Source: Streptomyces sp. SID13726 (GTDB lineage Bacteria > Actinomycetota > Actinomycetes > Streptomycetales > Streptomycetaceae). Taken from it: a DNA stretch of 64,000 nucleotides. The position numbers and the translations under genes were made by a program. This document shows, in pieces, positions 8,267 through 15,997 of the stretch. The notes under the pieces were generated by a model. It saw only the letters and a list, made by a program, of their open reading frames with translations, was not told where the DNA came from and ran no database searches. Position 1 is the stretch's first letter; every line of letters starts with the position of its first letter. The stretch is from assembly GCF_010548375.1 (NCBI RefSeq), contig NZ_JAAGLY010000028.1, positions 35,381 to 99,380 of the forward strand, in the 5' to 3' direction.

Positions 8267-8949
8267 AGATCGTTCTCCTCGGTGGTGCTGGGGTGGGTCT
8301 CGGGTGGGTCGACGTCGGCGAGTTCCGGCGGCAGGTGCGGTGGGGTGCCGCCGTCTTCGCGGATGAAGGCGCGGGCACTGCGGAGCCGGTACTTGGCTTC
8401 CAACACCCTTTCTGCGTAGTCGGCTTGGGCTAGTACGGCTTCCTCGCGTTCCGCCCGGTTGGGTGCCGTCTCGGCCTTCCAGCGCTCGTGCTTCTCGCCC
8501 TTCAGGGCGGCCAGGGCGGCGCGCTGGTGGCGGACGTGGGCACGGAAGGAACGGAGCATGCCGTCTTCCAAGCCGAAGTCCTCGCTGTCACCGGTGAACC
8601 AGCGCATGGCATCCCAGGTCGGTTCGGAGCGCTGAAGGGGAAGGCGCTGGACTCGGTGGACGTAGCCGACGGGGTAGAGCAGGCAGATCGGGTAGGTCCG
8701 CAGGGCTTTGGCGAGGACGATGACGTCGACCAGGGGCAGGTTGGCTCGGCGGCCGGATTCCATGTTGGCGATCACGTTGCGCGGGATCGGGTGCCCGATC
8801 TCCTCACAGCGGTCCGCCAGGTCCTGGGCGCTCATCCCTAGCTCCTTCCTTCGTCTGCGGACTTCGGCGGCCACCGTGGCCATCACCTGGTCCACCCACT
8901 CCGGGACGTCGTCCTCGTCCCCTCCAGCATCCCAACCGCGTTGTGTCAT
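8263..8949 (-). CDS. XRE-family regulator upstream of integrase
   Basis: A 228-aa protein with an N-terminal helix-turn-helix (about residues 25-80): VRRRRKELGMSAQDLADRCEEIG followed by IPRNVIANMESGRR. It then has a long charged, partly coiled C-terminal region. It is translationally coupled to int and divergent from the excisionase gene, the usual arrangement for a regulator that controls excision. The 79-bp divergent gap contains tgtcatgaggaca and ttaacttccctaacgttga, likely promoter/operator sequence. Confidence 0.88.
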   Translation of the reverse strand: MTQRGWDAGGDEDDVPEWVDQVMATVAAEVRRRRKELGMSAQDLADRCEEIGHPIPRNVIANMESGRRANLPLVDVIVLAKALRTYPICLLYPVGYVHRVQRLPLQRSEPTWDAMRWFTGDSEDFGLEDGMLRSFRAHVRHQRAALAALKGEKHERWKAETAPNRAEREEAVLAQADYAERVLEAKYRLRSARAFIREDGGTPPHLPPELADVDPPETHPSTTEENDL

Positions 8950-9028
8950 GAGGACACATTAACTTCCCTAACGTTGATTCCATGGCTTGGAGACGAGCGC
9001 GATCGCCGTGTTCGCCGAGGGCTCAGTC

Positions 9029-9274
9029 ATGGATGGAGCGCGTATGCGCGAGAACGAACCCGCGGGCCGGGTGAAGGGCATGAGCCGTGAGGAGCTGCTT
9101 GAGCTTCCCGCTGCCGTTGACCTGGAGACGGGCAATCGGGCGTTGGGGCTTGGGCGGAGCAAGGGGTACGAGCTGGCGAAGCGAGGCCAGTACCCGTGCA
9201 AGGTGCTGCGGCTGGGCAACGCCTACCGGGTGGTGACTGCAGACCTGTTGGCTCTGTTGGGCCTGGCCGCGTGA
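9029..9274 (+). CDS. xis: Excisionase-like helix-turn-helix protein
   Basis: An 81-aa MerR/Xis-like winged-helix protein: LELPAAVDLETGNRALGLGRSKGYELAKRGQYP and then VLRLGNAYRVVTADLLALLG. This is the DNA-binding excisionase pattern common in actinomycete integrative elements, where it steers the integrase toward excision. The ATG at 9029 is chosen because gaggg lies seven bases upstream; the frame is open further upstream but only from a TTG without a ribosome site. Divergent from the XRE-int operon. Confidence 0.85.
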   Translation: MDGARMRENEPAGRVKGMSREELLELPAAVDLETGNRALGLGRSKGYELAKRGQYPCKVLRLGNAYRVVTADLLALLGLAA

Positions 9275-9395
9275 GAGCGGGGAGCTGTAGCAGACCGTTC
9301 TGCGCTGAGCTGACACAGAAACGCTGGACTGTTGCCGGGCGTCGACGTACGGTCCGTGTTCCCTCGCGATGGCCTGGCGCCCGCGAGAAAGGAGT

Positions 9396-9425
9396 GGGCC
9401 TCCGGCGGTGCAACGCCGGAGGCCC
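9396..9425. terminator. Stem-loop between xis and the DUF3631 gene
   Basis: A perfect 12-bp inverted repeat, gggcctccggcg / cgccggaggccc, with a six-base loop. There is no T run, as is common in Streptomyces. It probably terminates xis or acts as an mRNA stabiliser. Confidence 0.65.
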
Positions 9426-9507
9426 GAGCAACCCCGAACGGCCCTGGAAGAACCAACCCGGCGGCAAGGGCATGCGAGCCCGCCACCGCCAGACGAGGAG
9501 CTGCCGA

Positions 9508-10782
9508 GTGCAACCCGAGAACCCCGAGTCCTATTCCGCCCTTGCCAAGGCTGTCTGGCCCGCAACCGCCGTCCCCGGCCGGCCCGGCGCCCACCTGCGC
9601 GCCGCGCAGGCTGACGGCGCCGACGCGGCGGAGACGCCGAGTGGCCTGGAGGCGATTCCCGATGCGGAGCCGACCCTCGGCTCGAAGCTGCTGGATGAAC
9701 TGCGCGCGCAGATCGCCCAGTTCGTGATCCCGCCATCGCAGGAGGCTCTGGACGCGATCACCCTGTGGGTGGCGGCGACGCACCTACAGCCCGCGTGGCA
9801 GCACGCCCCGCGCCTTGCGGTGGTGGGTCCGGCGAAGCGGTGCGGCAAGTCGCGTCTCCTCGACGTGCTGACCGAGACGGTCCACGAACCGATGCTCACC
9901 ATCAACACCACACCGGCGGCCATCTTCCGATCGATCACCGAGGAGAACCCGCCCACGCTCCTGGTGGACGAGGCCGACACCATCTTCGGCACACCGAAGA
10001 TGGCCGAGAAGAACGAGGAGATGCGCGGCCTGCTCAACGCAGGCCACCAGCGCAACCGGTACGTCACCCGGGTCGTCGGCAACGACCACACCCCGCACCG
10101 CTTCGCTACGTTCGCCATGGCGGCCATCGCGGGGATCGGCGACCTGCCCGACACGGTCATGGACCGGGCAGTGGTGATCCGTATGCGGCGCCGGGCCGAG
10201 GGCGAGAAGGTCAAGCCGTTCCGGTCGCGGCGTGACATCCCGGCCCTGAATGAGTTGCGCGACCGTCTGCACGCGTGGGCCAGGCCGCTGCTGGACGAGG
10301 CCGCGGACCTGGAGCCGGACATGCCGGTCGAGGACCGTGCCGCGGACACCTGGGAACCTCTGGTTATCGTCGCCGACCTGGCCGGTGGCTGCTGGCCCCG
10401 GCTGGCGCGGGTTGCCTGTGCGCGGATGGTCGCCGCCGAAGAGGTGGCCGAGGAGGACCACCCCAGCGGTGCGCGGATCCTCGCTGACATCCGCCGGGTC
10501 TTCGTCGCCCAGCGCGAGGTGGACAGCCTGTCCACCGAGGAACTCCTCCATTACCTGCGCCAGGACCCCGAGGCCCCGTGGGCGGAATGGGGACGCGGCG
10601 GGCTGGACGCGCGTGAACTGGGCAGGATGCTGCGCGCGTACGAGATCAAGTCCGGCAATGTGCGCATGGCTGACCGGACGCAGCGCAAGGGCTATATGCG
10701 CAACAAGTTCCTCGACGCCTGGCGCCGGTACTGCCCCGCCGTCCACCCCGTCGACGCCGACACCACTCGCGGCGAGGACTGA
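9508..10782 (+). CDS. DUF3631 P-loop ATPase (plasmid/ICE replication-helicase type)
   Basis: A 424-aa protein with a P-loop, VVGPAKRCGKSRLLDVL (about residues 108-124), and a Walker B-like TLLVDEADTIFG (about 150). Then come an Arg-rich sensor region (MDRAVVIRMRRRAEG) and a C-terminal part ending in helices that resemble a winged DNA-binding domain. This is the DUF3631 architecture, commonly linked to primase/helicase-like proteins on actinobacterial plasmids and integrative elements. A role in replication of the excised circle is likely but not proven. GTG 9508 is preferred because gaggag lies seven bases upstream; the frame is open upstream with no better start. Confidence 0.8.
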   Translation: MQPENPESYSALAKAVWPATAVPGRPGAHLRAAQADGADAAETPSGLEAIPDAEPTLGSKLLDELRAQIAQFVIPPSQEALDAITLWVAATHLQPAWQHAPRLAVVGPAKRCGKSRLLDVLTETVHEPMLTINTTPAAIFRSITEENPPTLLVDEADTIFGTPKMAEKNEEMRGLLNAGHQRNRYVTRVVGNDHTPHRFATFAMAAIAGIGDLPDTVMDRAVVIRMRRRAEGEKVKPFRSRRDIPALNELRDRLHAWARPLLDEAADLEPDMPVEDRAADTWEPLVIVADLAGGCWPRLARVACARMVAAEEVAEEDHPSGARILADIRRVFVAQREVDSLSTEELLHYLRQDPEAPWAEWGRGGLDARELGRMLRAYEIKSGNVRMADRTQRKGYMRNKFLDAWRRYCPAVHPVDADTTRGED

Positions 10783-11198
10783 GGCCCTCTCCCGGTTGCC
10801 GTCCCTGCCGTCCCTGCCGTGATCTCGCAGGTCAAAGGGCATGCAGCCAAGACGGGAACCGGGGCCAAGACGGCACCGCGATCGACCATCGCAGCCCGCC
10901 GCCAAGACGCCGCCCTCATCCGTCTTGCGCCGTCCCCCGCCGTCCTGCCGTATCACCGCAGGTCACAGCCCCGCCCACTGGGACGGACGATGCAACGCCT
11001 CTGTCCCGACTCGGGACACGGTCCATCCGCAACCAAGCCCTGCAGAACGCCCCTGCGTCGTGTTCCGACTCGGAACACGACGCAGGCGGCACCCGCCAGG
11101 ACGGAGAGCCGAGGCGGTTGCCGTACCTGCTCTGACCTGCGCTTGCAACGGCCAAGACGGCAAAGACGCACCACACCACTACCCCAGGAGTACCCCGC
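10783..11198. other. Candidate origin of transfer/replication (palindromes and iterons)
   Basis: No gene is visible. The stretch holds four direct copies of gccaagacgg/c (10846, 10864, 10901, 11151) plus inverted ccgtcttg sequence at 10920. It also has ctgccgt triplets near its start and two copies of gcaggtca. Two palindromes share the loop gactc: tgtccc/gggaca (11002-11018) and a perfect 15-bp arm cctgcgtcgtgttcc/ggaacacgacgcagg (11052-11086). It lies directly upstream of the mobilization genes, where oriT is usually found. Confidence 0.6.
11052..11086. repeat. Perfect 15-bp palindrome, probable oriT or replication hairpin
   Basis: Arms cctgcgtcgtgttcc and ggaacacgacgcagg around gactc. The central ccgactcgg is the same as in the smaller palindrome at 11002-11018, which argues for one DNA-binding protein recognising both. 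Confidence 0.75.
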
Positions 11199-12140
11199 TT
11201 GAGGATCCCTCGCATGTCCCGTCGCCGAGACCGCCCGCTGCGGGGCGACCAGCCCGGCCTGGAGCAGCCGGCGAAGAGGAAGCTGACTGCGGAGCAGTAC
11301 GTGCTCCGCACGGCCGGCGTCGTCATCGTGGCCCTTACCGCCGGTGCGTTCTGGCTCTCCTACGCACACCTGGCGGACGTCGCCGCCCAACATGGACTCC
11401 GCGACTCGCCGACCCGCCGATGGGCGTGGCCCGCGACGCTGGACGCGTTCATCGTCGCGGGCGAGCTGCTCATGCTCCGTGCGGGCCTGCGCCGTGTCAC
11501 CGACAAATGGGCCATCAGCGTCACCGTCATCGGATCGGTCGGCTCCATCGGGCTCAACGTGGCCGGGGTGACAGGCACGCGCGAAGTCGACAGCGTGCCG
11601 CTGCTCGACTATGTGGTCGCCGCGGTTCCCCCGGCCGCCGCGATGGTGGCCTTCGGCGTGCTGATGCGGCAGATCCACGAACTCGTCGCACAGCCTGCTG
11701 TCGACCGTTCGGCCCCTGATTCAGCGCAGGTGCCGCAACCACCGGCCACCCCATCCGTCCACCCCGCCGAGGCGCCGGCCATCGCAGTCGGCCCGTCTGC
11801 CGAGGCTCCGGCCGAGGGCGTGCGGCCTGCCGGCCTACTGGTTCAGCCCGGTCGGACCACCGAGCCGCCGACCGCCACATCCGTCCAGCCGCCGGAATCG
11901 CCCGCCGATGCCGCAGCAGGCAAGCCGCGCGGTGGGCGTCCGCCCGGCGCCTCGCTTGAGGTACTCGTGGAGATCGGCAGGGCTGCAGCCGCTGAGCAGG
12001 GCAAGCTCACCCGGACGGTCGTCCGAAAGGCAGTTGAGGACAAGGGGCTGACGATCGGCAGCAAGCGGCTGACCGACGTGATGGACATCCTCCGGGCCGA
12101 ACCCGAAGCCCCAGCCGAGACCGACCGGCCCGACGACTGA
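11199..12140 (+). CDS. DUF2637 membrane protein of the mobilization module
   Basis: A 313-aa protein. After a basic N-terminus there are four hydrophobic segments: YVLRTAGVVIVALTAGAFWL, then the WPATLDAFIVAGELLML region, then ISVTVIGSVGSIGLNVAGV, then VVAAVPPAAAMVAFGVLM. This is the DUF2637 layout seen beside mobilization or spread genes of Streptomyces plasmids. The C-terminal half is a Pro/Ala-rich linker ending in a small helical domain (GRPPGASLEVLVEIGRAAAAEQ) that resembles a DNA-binding tail. TTG 11199 is chosen because aggag lies eight bases before it; ATG 11214 is the alternative. It may link the relaxosome to the membrane. Confidence 0.8.
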   Translation: MRIPRMSRRRDRPLRGDQPGLEQPAKRKLTAEQYVLRTAGVVIVALTAGAFWLSYAHLADVAAQHGLRDSPTRRWAWPATLDAFIVAGELLMLRAGLRRVTDKWAISVTVIGSVGSIGLNVAGVTGTREVDSVPLLDYVVAAVPPAAAMVAFGVLMRQIHELVAQPAVDRSAPDSAQVPQPPATPSVHPAEAPAIAVGPSAEAPAEGVRPAGLLVQPGRTTEPPTATSVQPPESPADAAAGKPRGGRPPGASLEVLVEIGRAAAAEQGKLTRTVVRKAVEDKGLTIGSKRLTDVMDILRAEPEAPAETDRPDD

Positions 12141-12312
12141 CCGGAACCGCCACCGGATGACCGGAACTCTTCCGGTCATCCGGCCCGCCGGTCACCGCCC
12201 CGCGCAACGCACGAACGTCCAAACCTGTGGAAGAGGCGGCAGCCGCCCGAACTCCACCTGATCTCCGCGGTGACTCGCACGCCCTCCCCGCCCCTTCTCC
12301 GGAGAACCGTCC

Positions 12313-13056
12313 ATGACGCACGACCCGCTCCACTCCGAGGACACGCCCGCCGAGCTGCCGACGCTGACGAAGTCCCCTACGCTGATGGACCGTTGGCGCC
12401 GCGCGTTCGGACGACCTGCCCCGGGCGGAGCCAGTAGTACCCCGAGTCCGACTCACGGCCGGTCTTCGGGGGTCTCCGCCCCGGGGGTGGCGGAGGAGGC
12501 CCAGCGCCAGGGGGCGCCAGGCCAGGACGTCGGGACCGAGGGCGGCCCCGACGAGGACACGCTCCGCACCGTCCAGTGCGAGACCCTGCGTCCCGTACGT
12601 GCCACCGACACCGTCGAAAGCGTCGGCGGTGAGCCTGTCGTGAAGAGCGTTCAGCCCACGATCCGCCGCTTCACCGGAGACAAACGCAAGGAGCGTGTCG
12701 GCCCCCTGCGCTTCACGACCGATCAGCTCGCCCTCCTCGAGGAGGCCACTGCCGAGCACGGCTACAAGGGCGAGGGCGGCTTCGCCGCCGACGTGGTCGT
12801 CGCGTTCATCATCGGTCGGTTCACCGCCAACCTGCCTTTGTCCGAGGACCGCCGCCGCACGCACATCTTCCGCGCCCAGGTCCTGCGCCAGCTCAACCGG
12901 ATCGGCGTCAACGTCAACCAGATTGCACGCGCCCTCAACAGCGACCACACCCCACCCGACATCCGCCAGCATCTGACCGAACTCCACGTTCTGCTGGAGC
13001 TGATCGCCGAGGCCCTGCGTCAGCCCACGGACCCGGACACGGAGGCAGCCGCGTGA
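12313..13056 (+). CDS. mobC: MobC-like relaxosome accessory protein
   Basis: A 247-aa protein. The first ~110 residues are Pro/Gly/Thr-rich and variable. The C-terminal ~110 residues carry the MobC pattern: RFTTDQLALLEEATAEHGY, then FRAQVLRQLNRIGVNVNQIARALN, ending in a helix. MobC proteins bind oriT and help the relaxase to open and nick it. The stop overlaps the GTG of the relaxase gene (GTGA), so the two are made together. Confidence 0.88.
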   Translation: MTHDPLHSEDTPAELPTLTKSPTLMDRWRRAFGRPAPGGASSTPSPTHGRSSGVSAPGVAEEAQRQGAPGQDVGTEGGPDEDTLRTVQCETLRPVRATDTVESVGGEPVVKSVQPTIRRFTGDKRKERVGPLRFTTDQLALLEEATAEHGYKGEGGFAADVVVAFIIGRFTANLPLSEDRRRTHIFRAQVLRQLNRIGVNVNQIARALNSDHTPPDIRQHLTELHVLLELIAEALRQPTDPDTEAAA

Positions 13057-14768
13057 TCGCCGCCATCAAACCGGCCGGGTCCAACACCCGCGGCCTGCTC
13101 GCCTACCTCTACGGCCCCGGCGACCACGACGAGCACCTCGACCCGCACATCGTCGTGGGATTCGCGATGCTCGGCATGCCCGACCCCGGCCGCGACGAGA
13201 ACGCCACCCTCAGCGAACTCGCCCGCTACCTCGACGAGCCCGTGCGGCTGCGCAACAGCGAGTTCGGCAGGAAGGTCACCGATCATGTCTGGCACTGCCC
13301 GGTGCGCGCCGCACCCGAGGACCGCTACCTCTCCGACACCGAGTGGGGCGAGATCGCCCAGCGCATCGTCCAGGCCGCCGGCATCGCCCCTGCCGGTGAC
13401 GATCTCGCCTGCCGCTGGATCGCCGTACGCCACGCCGACGACCACATCCACATCCTCGCCACCACCGTCCGCGAAGACGGCCGCCGCCCCAAACTCCACG
13501 ACAGCGGCATCCGCGTCGGCGATGCCTGCCGCGAGATCGAAAAGGACTACGGGCTCAGGCAGTTGAAGAAGGGCGACCGCACCGGCGCCCGCCGCCCCAC
13601 CCAGGCCGAGATGCACAAGGCCGAACGCCTCGGCTGGGAACAGCCCAGCCGCGAGTGGCTCCAGGACCGCATCCGCGCCGCCATCCCGCACGTGACCAAC
13701 GCCGAGGAATTCATCGCCTACCTCGAAGCCAGCGGCGTCGAGGTCCAGGTCCGGCGCGGCCCGTCAGGTGACCTCCTCGGCTACGCCGCCGGCCGCCCCG
13801 GCGACGTCAACGAGGCCGGCGAGCAGATCTACCACCCCGGAAGCAAGATCTCCCCCGACCTCTCCCTGCCCAAGATCACGGCCCGCCTCGAATCCAGCCG
13901 GCCCGAGGAACACCCCACCGCCCGCCGCAACCACCCCAGCACCCCCTGGCACCAAGCGACCGACGCCCTCGACACCCTCCACAGCGACCTCGCCGACGAC
14001 ACCCACGCCCAGGCCCACATCACCGCCCTCGGCGAACTACTGGAAGCCACCGCCCAGAAGGCACCCGCCAACCTGCGCACCGAACTCCAGGCCGCCGCCA
14101 AGGCGTTCGCCCGAGCCCAGCGCTCTCAGATCCGGGCGGAAGACCGCGCCGCCCACGCCCTGCGCAGCGCGGCCCGCGACATCGTCCACACCGCCACCGG
14201 CCCCGACGGCAGCGCACTGGCAGCCATGGTCGCAGCCCTCGTCTGGGCCGCCATCGTCGCCGCCCGCTGGCACGAAGCGAAGAACCACGCCCACCAGGCC
14301 GACGCCGACCTGCCGGCCGTCCAGCACCTCCAGATGGCCGCCGACCGCGCCCTTGCTCCGACTCTCGCCGAACTCACAGCCCGACCGCCCAGGGAGCAAA
14401 CCCGCCGCGTTCTCGCGAACGACGTACGAGCAGCCGTCCCCGACCACGCCGAGCGCATCATCGCCGACCCGGCCTGGCCGGCACTTGCCACCGTCCTCGC
14501 CGACGCCGACGCCCGCGGCCACCAACCCCACCAGCTCCTCAAGGAGGCTGCTGCCCAGCGCGAGTTGACCAGCGCCCGCCAACCTGCCCGGGTGCTGATC
14601 ACCCGTATTCAGCACACCGGCCGGAACCCTGCCCCGAACCGCCGCGCTGAAGCTGCCCGCCGACGCTCGACCATCACACCCTCGGTCCGCGTCCAGCAGA
14701 TCCAAAACGGTCAGACTCCATCGACGAATACGACGCCTGCCGAACAGCAGCACCGACGGCGCCGTTAG
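13053..14768 (+). CDS. mobA: Relaxase/mobilization nuclease (MobA/VirD2 type)
   Basis: A 571-aa protein. The N-terminal domain has MIAAIKPAGSNTRGLLAYLYG, the actinobacterial relaxase start. Later, in WIAVRHADDHIHILATTVRED (about residues 122-142), the HADDHIHI stretch provides the metal-binding histidines of the HUH-type nuclease. The region IPHVTNAEEFIAYLEASGVEVQVR follows, then a long Ala/Arg-rich helical C-terminal half. It would nick oriT and pilot the strand to a recipient. No coupling protein or T4SS lies nearby, so transfer probably uses machinery from elsewhere. Confidence 0.92.
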   Translation: MIAAIKPAGSNTRGLLAYLYGPGDHDEHLDPHIVVGFAMLGMPDPGRDENATLSELARYLDEPVRLRNSEFGRKVTDHVWHCPVRAAPEDRYLSDTEWGEIAQRIVQAAGIAPAGDDLACRWIAVRHADDHIHILATTVREDGRRPKLHDSGIRVGDACREIEKDYGLRQLKKGDRTGARRPTQAEMHKAERLGWEQPSREWLQDRIRAAIPHVTNAEEFIAYLEASGVEVQVRRGPSGDLLGYAAGRPGDVNEAGEQIYHPGSKISPDLSLPKITARLESSRPEEHPTARRNHPSTPWHQATDALDTLHSDLADDTHAQAHITALGELLEATAQKAPANLRTELQAAAKAFARAQRSQIRAEDRAAHALRSAARDIVHTATGPDGSALAAMVAALVWAAIVAARWHEAKNHAHQADADLPAVQHLQMAADRALAPTLAELTARPPREQTRRVLANDVRAAVPDHAERIIADPAWPALATVLADADARGHQPHQLLKEAAAQRELTSARQPARVLITRIQHTGRNPAPNRRAEAARRRSTITPSVRVQQIQNGQTPSTNTTPAEQQHRRRR

Positions 14769-14774
14769 GCACCG

Positions 14775-15908
14775 TCAGAGCCGCAGGGGTTGCGTTCCTC
14801 CGGGATCGGAGGAACGTGCGAGGCTTTCCCGGATCACGCGATCACTGGCGCGCAGAGCCGCCGTCAGTCCTCCTCGCAGCTCGTTCGGGAGGTTCCCTGA
14901 GCCAAGGGCGCAGGCGCGTACCAGCGCGCGACAGTCCTGCACTTGCCGGTCCGTGGCGGTCTCGGTGAACAGAGGATGAGCCAAGCTCTCGCGAGCCGCA
15001 TAGCCGTCTTCGGCGTCTGTCGTCCTGCGGTGGAGGTCCTCGACGATGCGGTGCGCGGCTAGCGCCTCGGCGGAACCGATCGCGTCGAGGACCGTAAGTC
15101 CGAGCCGGGTGCCGAAGACGGTCATCCCGGGTTCGGTCTTCCGTCCGGAGTAGACCGTCACCAGGCCCGCCAGATGCCCGTCGATCGGCTGCCCGGCGTC
15201 ACGGCGGCATAGGACGGTCAGGCATGTCGTGACGGCTTGTTCCCACGGATCGTCGGGCATCGTGTCGGCGAGGAGGGCAGCGGCCCACGCGGTGTCACCC
15301 GCAACGAGTGCGGCGAGGACGGCGACCTGCCGACCGTCGAGCATCCGCTTTCCGATGCCATGGTGGGCTTCGATATGCGCCAGCGCCTCGGCCCATCGCC
15401 CCTCGGCGGTGAGGGTGCGCGTGCCGTCGGCGAGGAGGACGCGCCACAGCCATGCGCGAACTTCCTGGCGGTCTTCGCCGGTCGCAGTGAGGCTCGCGGG
15501 TACGGTGACGCCCTCGAACCGGGCGGCTGCGCCCGCCTCGACGGCCTTGTACAGGTTGAGGAGCCGCTGCCGACCCTCATCGGCGTGGCCGGCGCGGATC
15601 TGGAGGCGAGCGAGATTGACGACCGGTTCCAGTCCCCGGATCGCGCTCATGCCGGGCAGGGGGCAGGCGTGGAGGTAGGCGGCGGCGTGCTGGTGGCACA
15701 TCTCGCGGGCGAGGTCGGGGAGGTCGAGATCGGAGGCGATGAGTGCGGCTTGGTTGTAGACGGCCGATGCGAGTCCCTGGTCGGCCTTCTTCACCGCGGT
15801 GTCTGCCAGGTCGACGAGCGCGCGCACGCGCTCAGGCAGGGGCAGGCAGGTGGGTCGGAATCGGGCGACGAGCGGGAAGCGCTGGGCTGTGGAGCCGTGT
15901 GGGTCCAT
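14775..15908 (-). CDS. Helical-repeat (TPR-like) regulator of the lanthipeptide cluster
   Basis: A 377-aa all-helical protein without an obvious DNA-binding domain. It has repeating helix pairs such as LASAVYNQAALIASDLDLPDLAREMCHQHAAAY and LARLQIRAGHADEGRQRLLNLY, and ALAHIEAHHG with ALVAGDTAWAAALL. Similar stand-alone TPR-like proteins accompany Streptomyces RiPP clusters. It may bind a peptide or partner, but function is inferred from position as the last gene of the minus-strand cluster. The ATG at 15908 begins 90 bases downstream of the methyltransferase gene. Confidence 0.7.
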   Translation of the reverse strand: MDPHGSTAQRFPLVARFRPTCLPLPERVRALVDLADTAVKKADQGLASAVYNQAALIASDLDLPDLAREMCHQHAAAYLHACPLPGMSAIRGLEPVVNLARLQIRAGHADEGRQRLLNLYKAVEAGAAARFEGVTVPASLTATGEDRQEVRAWLWRVLLADGTRTLTAEGRWAEALAHIEAHHGIGKRMLDGRQVAVLAALVAGDTAWAAALLADTMPDDPWEQAVTTCLTVLCRRDAGQPIDGHLAGLVTVYSGRKTEPGMTVFGTRLGLTVLDAIGSAEALAAHRIVEDLHRRTTDAEDGYAARESLAHPLFTETATDRQVQDCRALVRACALGSGNLPNELRGGLTAALRASDRVIRESLARSSDPGGTQPLRL

Positions 15909-15997
15909 GGATCCCCCTTGTCGAGAGTGAGGAGTGCTGAGGCGGCGGTGCCCGCCAGCCACGTGTCGACGGGCACCGTCCGATACGCGTGGGGGCG

